NCBI GenBank assembly: GCA_038247115.1
Contig: JBBRVG010000085.1
Coordinates: forward strand, 1 to 17,392
Direction of reading: 5' to 3'
DNA from: Pseudaeromonas sp038247115
GTDB taxonomy: Bacteria > Pseudomonadota > Gammaproteobacteria > Enterobacterales > Aeromonadaceae
Length of the DNA: 17,392 nucleotides
Part shown: piece by piece, positions 1 to 7,323 of the stretch
How the letters are laid out: each line of letters begins with the position of its first letter
How positions within the stretch are numbered: position 1 is the first letter of the stretch
The notes under the pieces: model-generated
Databases searched by the model: none
Told to the model about the DNA's origin: nothing
The model's input: only the letters and a program-made list of their open reading frames with translations
Made by a program: the position numbers and the translations under genes

Positions 1-54
1 GGAGCCAAGTAAGAGGGCGCGAGTTGCAGAGGGGCTATAGGGGGTACCAAACAT
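1..54 (-). CDS. purT: Formate-dependent phosphoribosylglycinamide formyltransferase PurT, N-terminal fragment
   Basis: Only the first 18 codons lie in the window; the gene continues beyond the left edge. PurT uses formate and ATP to formylate glycinamide ribonucleotide in purine synthesis. The minus strand reads ATG at 54-52, then MFGTPYSPSATRALLLGS. From memory this aligns with the E. coli PurT start (…GTALRPAATRVMLLGS…), including the ATR-x-LLLGS opening of the ATP-grasp fold. A GAGGAG ribosome binding site sits just upstream at about 61-66. The start is divergent from yciT, and a promoter and PurR-like operator lie upstream. The fragment is short, so the call rests on this N-terminal match plus the operator. 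Confidence 0.8.
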   Translation of the reverse strand, partial: MFGTPYSPSATRALLLGS

Positions 55-100
55 GATTGACTCCTCGGGGTTGTGGCTGGTTGGGCGTTTTGATCGGCGC

Positions 101-129
101 ATGATACCCAGTTCATAAAAATGCGCCAA
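101..129 (-). promoter_or_regulatory. Predicted sigma-70 promoter of purT
   Basis: On the minus strand a -35 element TTGGCG (129-124) and a -10 element TATCAT (106-101) are separated by exactly 17 bases. Transcription would start about 40 bases before the purT ATG. The match is by eye, but spacing and the -10 are good. Confidence 0.55.
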
Positions 130-145
130 GAGTTTCAACACCGGC

Positions 146-161
146 GAGCAATCGTTTGCCT
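146..161. promoter_or_regulatory. PurR-like operator upstream of purT
   Basis: GAGCAATCGTTTGCCT matches the PurR consensus ACGCAAACGTTTGCGT at 12 of 16 positions, including the central CGTTTGC. It lies just upstream of the predicted purT -35 element. E. coli purT belongs to the PurR regulon, so hypoxanthine/guanine-responsive repression is a reasonable inference. The position slightly upstream of -35, rather than over the core promoter, leaves some doubt. Confidence 0.55.
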
Positions 162-328
162 CTGTGGATGAAGTTGGGCTTTTATGGTGCAATACCCAGA
201 ATGACCGATAGTTGATGTTTTCAACGCACTATTCCACACCTTGAATAATGTTTTTAATGGTGCCGGGGTTCGATTATTTGACCGGACTGGAATAAAGTAC
301 GTCGAGGATTAGGGTACGATGTAGCCAT

Positions 329-359
329 ATGAGCTCATTTCGGCCGAAGAAAACATAAT
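329..359 (+). promoter_or_regulatory. Possible yciT promoter/operator: two abutting 10-bp palindromes and a -10
   Basis: In the 351-base gap between purT and yciT, two perfect palindromes stand back to back: ATGAGCTCAT (329-338) and TTCGGCCGAA (339-348). A good -10 hexamer CATAAT follows at 354-359, about 47 bases before the yciT start, but no convincing -35 is seen. DeoR-family regulators such as GlpR use TTCG…CGAA-type half sites, and another TTCGG occurs at 359-363. This could be an autoregulatory site. The rest of the gap holds only the purT promoter and operator. Confidence 0.3.
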
Positions 360-405
360 TCGGACAATATGGTTGATGTCATAAAGCGAACTAAAGAGAG
401 TAGGA

Positions 406-1152
406 ATGAACCCTAGACACACTGTGATTCTGGAACTGGTTAACGAGAAAGGACGTGTGGCGGTCGCCGAGTTGGCCGAGCAGGTTGGGGTTTCAGAGGT
501 GACGGTTCGTCAGGATCTGAATTATCTCGAAGAGCAGGGTTTTCTCAAGCGAATTCATGGCGCCGCAACCGTATTGGACAGTGATGATCCGCAACATAGG
601 ATCTGGGCCCGCAGCAAGATTAAATTGCATCTGGCCGAAGCGGCTGCCAATTTTGTGGCGCCTGGTGAGAGCGTGCTGATTGAAGGTGGCAGTGCCAACG
701 TCATGCTAGCCAAACTGCTGGGTGAACGCGGGGACGTGGCGATTATTACTTCCAGCTCCTATATAGCGCATCAACTGCGGCAAAGCCGAAATGAAGTGAT
801 TCTCCTGGGTGGTCAATATCAATCCTCCAGTGAGAGCCTGGTCGGCCCCCTGACTCGTCTGTGTATCGAGCAAGTGCATTTCAGCAAGGCATTTATTGGT
901 GTCGATGGTTTCCATGTCGATACGGGCTTTACTAATCGCAACATGATGCGAGCTGACGTGGCCAATTGCATCATTGCCAAGGGCCAGCCTTGCATAGTGC
1001 TGACTGATTCCAGCAAGTTTGGTCGTGTTCATCCTGGCTCCATCGGGCCAACACGGCGCATCAGCCGTGTGATCACCGACAGCAAGATCCCGGTGGCTGA
1101 TGAAGCTTGGTTGACGGAGCAGGGCGTGGAGCTGACCAAGATCGAGGCCTAA
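406..1152 (+). CDS. yciT: DeoR-family transcriptional regulator, YciT-like
   Basis: 248 residues, the usual length for the family. Residues ~6-57 form the DeoR winged helix-turn-helix (VAELAEQVGVSEVTVRQDL). Residues ~75-235 form the DeoRC sensor domain, with the sugar-phosphate-binding-type stretches IEGGSANVMLAKLL, TSSSYIAH and VLTDSSKFG. From memory it follows E. coli YciT closely: both have the recognition-helix phrase GVSEVT-RQDLN, the phrase VGPLTR-CI-QVHFSKAFIG, and an ending close to RVITDSKI. YciT is reported as a global regulator linked to osmotic stress; its effector is not settled. The ATG has a GAGTAGGA site directly upstream. The gene is divergent from purT and probably monocistronic, because hairpins follow the stop. 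Confidence 0.88.
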   Translation: MNPRHTVILELVNEKGRVAVAELAEQVGVSEVTVRQDLNYLEEQGFLKRIHGAATVLDSDDPQHRIWARSKIKLHLAEAAANFVAPGESVLIEGGSANVMLAKLLGERGDVAIITSSSYIAHQLRQSRNEVILLGGQYQSSSESLVGPLTRLCIEQVHFSKAFIGVDGFHVDTGFTNRNMMRADVANCIIAKGQPCIVLTDSSKFGRVHPGSIGPTRRISRVITDSKIPVADEAWLTEQGVELTKIEA

Positions 1153-1184
1153 AAAAAGACCAGGTACTAGATCCTTGTACCTGG
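1151..1184 (-). terminator. Hairpin with U-tract on the minus strand, behind yciT
   Basis: A perfect 8-bp stem, CCAGGTAC (1160-1167) with GTACCTGG (1177-1184), is preceded on the plus strand by seven A (1151-1157). It therefore looks like an intrinsic terminator only for minus-strand transcription. No minus-strand gene is seen upstream of it (1185-1357). It may block antisense transcription into yciT or end an unannotated RNA. Confidence 0.4.
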
Positions 1185-1195
1185 CTCAGGGGAAT

Positions 1196-1218
1196 GGGCT
1201 CACTATGAGCCCTAATTT
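1196..1218 (+). terminator. Possible yciT terminator
   Basis: A perfect 7-bp stem GGGCTCA (1196-1202) and TGAGCCC (1206-1212) with a 3-base loop is followed by TAATTT. The U-tract is weak, so termination efficiency is uncertain. Confidence 0.35.
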
Positions 1219-1357
1219 CATGAATCACACTAAACATGAATGCTCTCGCCTTTTAAAAGTAGCTGCTTTTTACTCATTTACCAGTGGAATCAAGAACCAG
1301 GCTTGTCTCGGCTATGCACTGGGTTTAAGGTAGCCAGCGTTTCTTCAGGAGTGCTAC

Positions 1358-1825
1358 ATGGCAAAAACTGCTTTTTATGATTCTCTGCTAGCGCAATTGA
1401 CTGGCTTGGTCGAGGGTGAGACGGATCTCATCGCCAATCTTTCCAATATCAGTGCATTACTGAACCTTGCGTTGAGTGACTTGAACTGGGTTGGTTTTTA
1501 CCTGTTGCGATCATCTGACGAACTGGTGTTGGGACCCTTTCAAGGAAAACCGGCCTGTATCCGGATCCCGGTTGGCAAGGGAGTCTGCGGTACTGCGGTT
1601 GCTACGGCTCAAACACAACGCGTGGCTGATGTGCATGCATTTGCCGGTCATATCGCCTGTGATGGGACCAGCAATTCTGAAATCGTTCTGCCGATTTTTC
1701 ACCACGGCAAGGTCGTCGCTGTGCTGGATATTGACAGTCCGCTGTTTGATCGATTTGATGCTGAAGACCAGATTGGTCTGGAACGAGTTGCGACAGCGCT
1801 GGAAAATTTGCGTTGGAATGGGTAA
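1358..1825 (+). CDS. msrC: Free methionine-R-sulfoxide reductase (GAF-domain) MsrC
   Basis: 155 residues, one GAF domain over nearly the whole length. It reduces free L-methionine-(R)-sulfoxide in the cytosol, with thioredoxin as the usual electron donor. The family core is present: NWVGFYLL, LVLGPFQGKPAC, GKGVCGTAVA, GHIACDGTSNSEIVLP and VLDIDSP. Cysteines 67, 77 and 101 have the 10- and 24-residue spacing of the three redox cysteines of E. coli MsrC (YebR), so the enzyme should be active. An AGGAG site lies 8 bases before the ATG. It precedes proQ and prc in the same direction, as in E. coli. It is slightly shorter at the C-terminus than the E. coli protein. Confidence 0.93.
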   Translation: MAKTAFYDSLLAQLTGLVEGETDLIANLSNISALLNLALSDLNWVGFYLLRSSDELVLGPFQGKPACIRIPVGKGVCGTAVATAQTQRVADVHAFAGHIACDGTSNSEIVLPIFHHGKVVAVLDIDSPLFDRFDAEDQIGLERVATALENLRWNG

Positions 1826-1852
1826 CGTGCTCGTAATTGAGTTCGGCACCTT

Positions 1853-1858
1853 TATAAT
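1853..1858 (+). promoter_or_regulatory. Consensus -10 element for proQ
   Basis: A perfect TATAAT occurs 51 bases upstream of the proQ ATG, between msrC and proQ. No good -35 is found at 16-18 bases, so an activator or an unusual promoter may be involved. It would give a leader of roughly 45 bases containing the hairpin at 1877-1894. Confidence 0.4.
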
Positions 1859-1876
1859 AGGTGGTTGATTTGACTC

Positions 1877-1894
1877 GGGGCTTCGCCCTTTTTT
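1877..1894 (+). terminator. Terminator-like hairpin in the proQ leader
   Basis: GGGC (1878-1881), loop TTC and GCCC (1885-1888) are followed directly by six T (1889-1894); a G-U pair may extend the stem. It could end msrC transcripts. If the TATAAT at 1853 is the proQ promoter, the hairpin lies inside the proQ leader, 14 bases before the start codon. The stem is short, so strength is uncertain. Confidence 0.4.
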
Positions 1895-1908
1895 ATCCAA
1901 GGTTTTAC

Positions 1909-2472
1909 ATGGAAAACAACGAAAAACTCAAAAACAGCAAAGAGCTGATTGCATACCTCTGTGAACTTTTCCCTGCCTGTTTTATTTCAGACGGTGAAGC
2001 CAGACCCCTCAAGATTGGTATCTTCCAGGATTTGGCTGCTCGTTTGGCTGATGACGACAAGATATCCAAAACGTTGCTTCGTTCCGCGCTCCGTCAATAC
2101 ACCTCCAGCTGGCGTTATCTGCATGGTGTCAAAGCGGGCGCTATCCGGGTGGACCTGGATGGCAATGAATGTGGCATCCTGACCGAAGAACACGTCACCC
2201 ATGCCAAGCAAGCGCTGAAAGAGAGTAAGGACAAGGTCTTTGCTTCCCGTCGTCGCCCTGAAGGTGAAAAAGCTGAGAAACCGGCTAAACCCCGTCGCCC
2301 TGCCAAGCCTAAAGTGGACGCCAGTCAATTGACAGTCGGTCAGGCTGTGAAGGTTGTCGTGGGTAAGTCGCCAGTGCCTGCCACCATCCGTGAAGTCGTC
2401 AAAGACGACATCCAGGTTCAGCTGGCTACCGGTATGGTTGTGCGCGTCAAAGTTGACCGTATCGTTCTCTAG
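1909..2472 (+). CDS. proQ: RNA chaperone ProQ
   Basis: 187 residues. ProQ is a FinO-domain RNA-binding protein that recognises structured RNAs, especially 3' hairpins with U-tails, and stabilises or pairs sRNAs and mRNAs. The N-terminal FinO domain spans ~5-115 (GEARPLKIGIFQDL, LRSALRQYTSSWRYLHGVK, RVDLDGNECG). A short lysine/proline/arginine linker (~116-137) and a C-terminal Tudor-like domain (~138-187, LTVGQAVKVVVGKSPVPATI…) follow. It is shorter than E. coli ProQ (232) because of the linker. I chose ATG 1909 because MENNEKLKNSKE aligns with E. coli MENQPKLNSSKE; an in-frame GTG at 1861 would add 16 unlike residues. The stop overlaps the prc ribosome binding site, so the two are coupled. 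Confidence 0.95.
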   Translation: MENNEKLKNSKELIAYLCELFPACFISDGEARPLKIGIFQDLAARLADDDKISKTLLRSALRQYTSSWRYLHGVKAGAIRVDLDGNECGILTEEHVTHAKQALKESKDKVFASRRRPEGEKAEKPAKPRRPAKPKVDASQLTVGQAVKVVVGKSPVPATIREVVKDDIQVQLATGMVVRVKVDRIVL

Positions 2473-2483
2473 GAGAGGCGCAT

Positions 2484-4493
2484 TTGAGAAACCATTTGAT
2501 TCGTGCATCTCTGCTGAGCGTGGCATTAGTCCACGCAGGCTTGGCTCTGGCCATTGCGCCGACCATTAAAGCGACGGAGTTGCCAAAGCTGGCGCAGGAA
2601 GAACAACACGCCATCGCCAGCAAGCGCATCGCGGCCTTTTTTACCCATAGCCATTACAAACAGATCCAGCTGGATGACGCCTTCTCCAAGAAGGTGTTTG
2701 ATCTCTATCTGGAGAGTCTGGATTACAGCCGGAATCTGTTTTTGCAGAGTGATATCGATGGTTTCGAAACATATCGCAAGACATTGCTCAATGGCTTGGA
2801 TAAAGGCGAACTCTCGGCTGTCTATCATATTTACAATCAGAGTATCCAACGGCGCTACGAGCGTTTGAGCTATGCGCTGCGCTTGTTGGATGCTCCGTTT
2901 GATTTTACTCAGCAAGATTCTTATCAGTTCGATCGCAAGTCAGCCAGCTGGCCGAAAACAACGGCCGAATTGGATGAATTGTGGTGGCAACGGGTCAAGT
3001 TTGATGCCTTGAGTCTGAAGCTTGCAGGCAAGAAAGAGGGTGACATCAAAACTTTGCTGGCCAAGCGTTATCAGACGGCGATCAAACGCCTGTCCCAGAG
3101 CGAAAGCGAAGATGCATTCATGACCTTCGAGAATGCGTTTGCCCGCTCCATAGATCCCCATACCAGCTACCTGTCCCCCCGTGAGGCGGATCGTTTCAAT
3201 AGTGAAATGAATCTATCCCTGGAGGGTATTGGCGCCGTGTTGCAGGCCGATGATGACTTCACTGTGGTGCGTTCATTGGTTCCTGGTGGTCCGGCCGACA
3301 AGTCCAAGCAACTCAAGCCGGAGGATAAAATCACCGGCGTGGCACAAGATGCCGGCAAAATGCAGGACATTATAGGTTGGCGACTGGATGAAGTGGTCGA
3401 TCTGATCAAAGGCCCGAAAGGGACCCGGGTCAGACTCGAGATCCAGCGCGGTGAAGGTGCGGCGCGACAATCTCAAGTGGTCGAATTGCAGCGAGATGAA
3501 GTCCGTCTGGAAGATCGTGCCGCCAAGTCATCGGTGATTGAGGCACAAGGTAAAAAAATTGGCGTGATTAACATCCGCAGTTTTTATAACAACCTGCATC
3601 TGGATGTGATCAAGGAACTCGAGAAGCTGAAAAAGAAAAAAGTGGATGGCATTCTCATCGACTTACGCGATAACGGCGGTGGCGCCTTGTCTGAAGCGAC
3701 CGATCTGACCGGTTTGTTTATCAAGAGCGGTCCTGTGGTGCAGGTTCGCGACAGCATAGGTCGTATTGCACTCGAAGAGGATAATGATGACCGGAGCTAT
3801 TATTCCGGCCCGTTAACCGTGTTGATCAATCGCTACAGCGCTTCGGCTTCAGAAATTTTCTCGGCCGCACTCAGTGATTATGGTCGGGCTCTGGTGATCG
3901 GCGATACCAGCTTCGGCAAGGGAACTGTGCAGCAGAACCGGCCATTGAAGAAGATTTATGATTTCTACGATAAAGAGCTGGGCAATGTTCAGTACACGAT
4001 TGCCAAGTTTTATCGCATCAACGGTGGTAGCACCCAGCACAAGGGTGTCGAGCCAGACATTCATTTCCCGTCGTTGATTGATTCCAGCGAAACCGGTGAA
4101 AGTGTCGAGCCCAATGCCTTGCCGTGGGACAAGATCCAGCCTGCTAACTATCAGCCGGTTGGTCAATTTACGGCCTTGCTGCCGGAATTGGAGAAACGTC
4201 ACACGACTCGGGTGGCCAGCGATCCGGAATTTCGCTATGTCACTGAAGACATCACCTGGTATCAGCAAGAGAAGCAGAAGAAGGTGATCTCGCTGAACGA
4301 AGCAGAGCGGATCCGCGAACGCGATGAACTGGATGCCAAGTCACTGCAACGTACCAATGAGCGTCTGGTGCGGATGGGAAAACCGAAAATCAGCAAACTT
4401 GCCGATCTGCCGGCGGACCTCGAGTTTCCAGATGGCTACTTGCAAGAAGCAGCGAATATCACTGCGGATTTGGCCAAGCAGCTTCAAGGTTGA
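2484..4493 (+). CDS. prc: Carboxy-terminal (tail-specific) processing protease Prc
   Basis: 669 residues against 682 in E. coli. Prc is a periplasmic serine protease that degrades or trims proteins by their C-termini, including SsrA-tagged and cell-wall-related substrates. A signal peptide occupies ~1-23 (RNHLIRASLLSVALVHAGLA). It is followed by an N-terminal helical domain, a PDZ domain (~238-330, EGIGAVLQADDDFTVVRSLVPGGPA), the S41 protease core and a C-terminal DUF3340-type region. The Ser-Lys dyad is visible: Ser454 in YSASASEIF and Lys479 in TSFGKGTVQQ, 25 apart as in E. coli. The start is TTG at 2484, because AGGAGAGG (2471-2478) stands 8 bases before it and no ATG fits. The ribosome site overlaps the proQ stop, implying coupled translation. 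Confidence 0.95.
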   Translation: MRNHLIRASLLSVALVHAGLALAIAPTIKATELPKLAQEEQHAIASKRIAAFFTHSHYKQIQLDDAFSKKVFDLYLESLDYSRNLFLQSDIDGFETYRKTLLNGLDKGELSAVYHIYNQSIQRRYERLSYALRLLDAPFDFTQQDSYQFDRKSASWPKTTAELDELWWQRVKFDALSLKLAGKKEGDIKTLLAKRYQTAIKRLSQSESEDAFMTFENAFARSIDPHTSYLSPREADRFNSEMNLSLEGIGAVLQADDDFTVVRSLVPGGPADKSKQLKPEDKITGVAQDAGKMQDIIGWRLDEVVDLIKGPKGTRVRLEIQRGEGAARQSQVVELQRDEVRLEDRAAKSSVIEAQGKKIGVINIRSFYNNLHLDVIKELEKLKKKKVDGILIDLRDNGGGALSEATDLTGLFIKSGPVVQVRDSIGRIALEEDNDDRSYYSGPLTVLINRYSASASEIFSAALSDYGRALVIGDTSFGKGTVQQNRPLKKIYDFYDKELGNVQYTIAKFYRINGGSTQHKGVEPDIHFPSLIDSSETGESVEPNALPWDKIQPANYQPVGQFTALLPELEKRHTTRVASDPEFRYVTEDITWYQQEKQKKVISLNEAERIRERDELDAKSLQRTNERLVRMGKPKISKLADLPADLEFPDGYLQEAANITADLAKQLQG

Positions 4494-4515
4494 TTTCAGC
4501 AGATGCTCAAAGTAG

Positions 4516-4541
4516 AAAAAGCGGCCAATGGCCGCTTTTTT
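4516..4541 (+). terminator. Rho-independent terminator of proQ-prc
   Basis: GCGGCC (4521-4526), loop AAT and GGCCGC (4530-4535) are followed by six T, with five A before the stem. It lies 22 bases after the prc stop and is a strong, classical terminator. Confidence 0.92.
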
Positions 4542-4614
4542 GTTGCTTTAAACCAGTAGAACTGCAGTTTTTGATTGTCTATTTGGCTGAGGCGCCAGAA
4601 AATTGAGGTAAATG

Positions 4615-4627
4615 AGAGAAGTTCTCT
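4615..4627. repeat. Short inverted repeat upstream of pepN
   Basis: AGAGAA (4615-4620), G, TTCTCT (4622-4627) is a perfect 6+1+6 inverted repeat 30 bases before the pepN start, in the region where its promoter must lie. It could be an operator, but no known regulator motif is recognised and no clear -35/-10 pair was found here. Confidence 0.2.
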
Positions 4628-4657
4628 AGCCGATACTCGTGCTTACAGGATCAGACC

Positions 4658-7282
4658 ATGAATCAAGTTGCTACTTCCCAGGAAAAATACCGCCTCGATT
4701 ATCAGGCTCCCCATTACTGGATCGACAGTATCGATCTGGATGTTCAGCTCGATGATCACCAGACCCGAGTGGTTGCTATCAGCCGCGTCCGCCGTAATGG
4801 CCAGCACAATGAGCCGCTGATCCTGGATGGGGAATCACTGACCCTGACCGCTCTGGCGGTTGATGGGATACCTTGTTCTCGCTACTTGCAATCAGCCGGG
4901 CAGTTGGAAATTGCCGATCTACCCGCTGAATTTGTTCTGACGGTGGAAACCCTGATCGATCCGGCGGCTAATACCGCGCTGGAAGGTCTATACAAGTCGG
5001 GGAGCGCATTCTGTACCCAGTGTGAAGCCGAAGGCTTCCGGCGCATCACCTATTACCTGGATCGCCCCGATGTGCTGGCGCGATTCACCACCCGGATCAC
5101 TGCCGATAAGGCTCGCTATCCCTATCTGCTCTCCAATGGCAATCGGGTTGCAACGGGCGATCTGCTGGATGGCCGCCATTGGGTCAGCTGGCAGGATCCG
5201 TTCCCCAAGCCCTGTTATCTGTTTGCCCTGGTGGCCGGTGATTTTGATGTGCTGCGTGACGAGTTTGTCACGATCAGCCAGCGGCGTGTGGCCCTGGAGC
5301 TGTTCGTGGATAAGGGCAACCTGGATCGGGCCGAACATGCCATGGAGAGCCTGAAACGGGCGATGGCGTGGGATGAACAACGGTTTGGCCTGGAATACGA
5401 TCTGGACATCTACATGGTCGTGGCGGTGGATTTCTTCAATATGGGGGCGATGGAAAATAAAGGGTTGAACATCTTCAACTCCAAGTTTGTCCTGGCCAAT
5501 CCAGCCTCGGCTACCGATAGTGACTATTTCGACATTGAACGGGTGATAGGTCACGAATACTTCCACAACTGGACCGGTAACCGCATCACCTGCCGCGACT
5601 GGTTCCAGCTTAGCCTCAAAGAGGGGCTGACCGTGTTCCGTGATCAGGAGTTCTCCTCGGATCTGGGCTCGCGCGCCGTGAACCGGATCCATAATGTCCG
5701 GGTCATTCGCGGCCCGCAGTTTGCCGAGGATGCCGGTCCCATGTCCCATCCGATCCGCCCGGATGTGGTCATCGAGATGAACAATTTTTACACCGTCACC
5801 GTGTATGAGAAGGGCTCGGAAGTCATCCGGATGTTGCATACCTTGTTGGGCGAGACGGCCTTCCAGGAAGGAATGCGCCTCTACGTCGAGCGTCATGATG
5901 GGCAGGCCGCGACCTGTGAGCAATTTGTCCAGGCGATGGAGAGCGCATCCGGCCGGGATCTGCAACAATTCCGACGCTGGTACTCGCAAGCGGGAACGCC
6001 GGAGCTGATAGTCCGCGATGAGTACGATGCCGCCACCCAGCGCTATAGCCTGCATGTGAAGCAAACCACGCCGCCGACAGCACAACAACAAGAAAAACTA
6101 CCTCTGCATATCCCCTTGAGTGTGGCGCTTTATGCTCCGGATGGCAGTGAGATCCCTTTACGGCTAGCGGGTGAGGCCCATTCCGGACTGCTGGAGGTGA
6201 TGCAGGCTGAACAGACCTTTGTGTTCGAGTCGATCGCGGTGCGGCCTGTGGTCGCTCTGTTACAGGAATTTTCCGCCCCGGTGAAGCTCGATTATCCGTA
6301 CCGGGATGCTGAACTCAGTTTCTTGCTCGCCCACGCTCGCAATGAGTTTTGCCGCTGGGATGCCTGCCAGATGTTGATCAACAACTATGTCATCGCCGGT
6401 GTTGCCGCCATGACGGTAGGGTCTGAGTTGCCGCGACCTCAGGCACTGTTGGATTCGTTCCGTCTGGTGTTGCAAGACCAGAGCCTGGATCCGGCGTTTG
6501 CTGCCGAGATCTTGACGTTGCCCAGCGAGACCTCGTTGGCCGAGTTGTTTAGCCAGGTAGACATCGATGCCATTCATCAGGTGCGTGAACATCTGCTGCA
6601 ACAGATTGCCGAAGCCTTGCGGGAGCCGTGGCAGCAGGTGTTTAACCAGAATCAGGTGACCGGTGCCTATAGTATCGAGGCAACCGCCATGGCCAAGCGG
6701 GCATTGGCCAATCTGGCACTGGGGTATCTGGCGCGTGCGGACCGGCAATTAGGGAACCAACTGGCGGGTGAGCAGTACCGCTCGGCGACCAATATGACCG
6801 ATGTTCTGGCGGCAATGCAGGCAGCCAGCGCCGCTGATTTGCCGGTGTTACCCGAGCTGTTACAGGATTTCGATCGCCAATGGCAGCATGATGGACTGGT
6901 GATGGATAATTGGTTCCGGCTGCAGGCTTGCAGAGCCCAGGGCGATACCCTGACGCAGGTTCGTGCCTTGATGAGCCATCCGGCGTTCAGTCTGCAGAAT
7001 CCGAATCGGGTACGAGCCTTGGTCGGCACCTTCTGTGCGGGCAACCCCGCGCAGTTCCATGCTGCTGATGGCTCGGGTTATCGCTTCTTGATGGAGGTTC
7101 TGTTGGCGCTGAATACCATGAATCCACAGGTTGCGGCGCGACTGATAGTGCCCTTGATCCAGTTCAAACGCCTGGATGAGGGGCGTAAGGCCTTGATCCG
7201 CGCTGAGCTGCGCACGCTGGCAGCGCTACCGGATCTGGCTCGTGATCTGTACGAAAAAGTCAGTCGGGCTCTGGAGCAATAA
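4658..7282 (+). CDS. pepN: Aminopeptidase N (M1 family zinc metallopeptidase)
   Basis: 874 residues, close to E. coli PepN (870). It is a cytosolic zinc aminopeptidase that removes N-terminal residues from peptides late in protein turnover. Order of parts: N-terminal beta domain, catalytic domain with GAMEN (263-267), zinc motif HEYFH (299-303) with the third ligand Glu322 in LKEGLTVF, and the transition-state tyrosine Tyr383 in VTVYEKG. An Ig-like domain and a helical C-terminal domain follow to the end. All catalytic residues are present. The ATG follows a weak ACAGGA site. The gene begins a rightward series pepN–DUF2835–pyrD–zapC; prc upstream is insulated by a terminator. Confidence 0.97.
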   Translation: MNQVATSQEKYRLDYQAPHYWIDSIDLDVQLDDHQTRVVAISRVRRNGQHNEPLILDGESLTLTALAVDGIPCSRYLQSAGQLEIADLPAEFVLTVETLIDPAANTALEGLYKSGSAFCTQCEAEGFRRITYYLDRPDVLARFTTRITADKARYPYLLSNGNRVATGDLLDGRHWVSWQDPFPKPCYLFALVAGDFDVLRDEFVTISQRRVALELFVDKGNLDRAEHAMESLKRAMAWDEQRFGLEYDLDIYMVVAVDFFNMGAMENKGLNIFNSKFVLANPASATDSDYFDIERVIGHEYFHNWTGNRITCRDWFQLSLKEGLTVFRDQEFSSDLGSRAVNRIHNVRVIRGPQFAEDAGPMSHPIRPDVVIEMNNFYTVTVYEKGSEVIRMLHTLLGETAFQEGMRLYVERHDGQAATCEQFVQAMESASGRDLQQFRRWYSQAGTPELIVRDEYDAATQRYSLHVKQTTPPTAQQQEKLPLHIPLSVALYAPDGSEIPLRLAGEAHSGLLEVMQAEQTFVFESIAVRPVVALLQEFSAPVKLDYPYRDAELSFLLAHARNEFCRWDACQMLINNYVIAGVAAMTVGSELPRPQALLDSFRLVLQDQSLDPAFAAEILTLPSETSLAELFSQVDIDAIHQVREHLLQQIAEALREPWQQVFNQNQVTGAYSIEATAMAKRALANLALGYLARADRQLGNQLAGEQYRSATNMTDVLAAMQAASAADLPVLPELLQDFDRQWQHDGLVMDNWFRLQACRAQGDTLTQVRALMSHPAFSLQNPNRVRALVGTFCAGNPAQFHAADGSGYRFLMEVLLALNTMNPQVAARLIVPLIQFKRLDEGRKALIRAELRTLAALPDLARDLYEKVSRALEQ

Positions 7283-7292
7283 CCATGGAGGC

Positions 7293-7312
7293 GGGGAGGC
7301 CAAGGTCTCCCC
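7293..7312 (+). promoter_or_regulatory. Hairpin between a GGAGG site and the DUF2835 start codon
   Basis: GGGGAG (7293-7298) and CTCCCC (7307-7312) form a perfect 6-bp stem with an 8-base loop; no U-tract follows, so it is not a terminator. A GGAGG lies just before it (7287-7291), and the DUF2835 ATG lies 11 bases after it. Folding would bring the Shine-Dalgarno sequence to about 12 bases from the start. A role in translation is inferred only. Confidence 0.3.
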
Positions 7313-7323
7313 ATCGAATGTAA

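Noticed and set aside
1861..1908. In-frame GTG extension of proQ by 16 residues
   Set aside because: The added residues do not match ProQ, no ribosome site precedes the GTG, and the stretch contains the terminator-like hairpin and probable transcription start.
4988..6091. 367-codon open frame on the minus strand inside pepN
   Set aside because: It lies wholly opposite the pepN catalytic domain, where all motifs are intact. The protein resembles no family I know and has no ribosome site; it is a frame shadow of a GC-biased gene.
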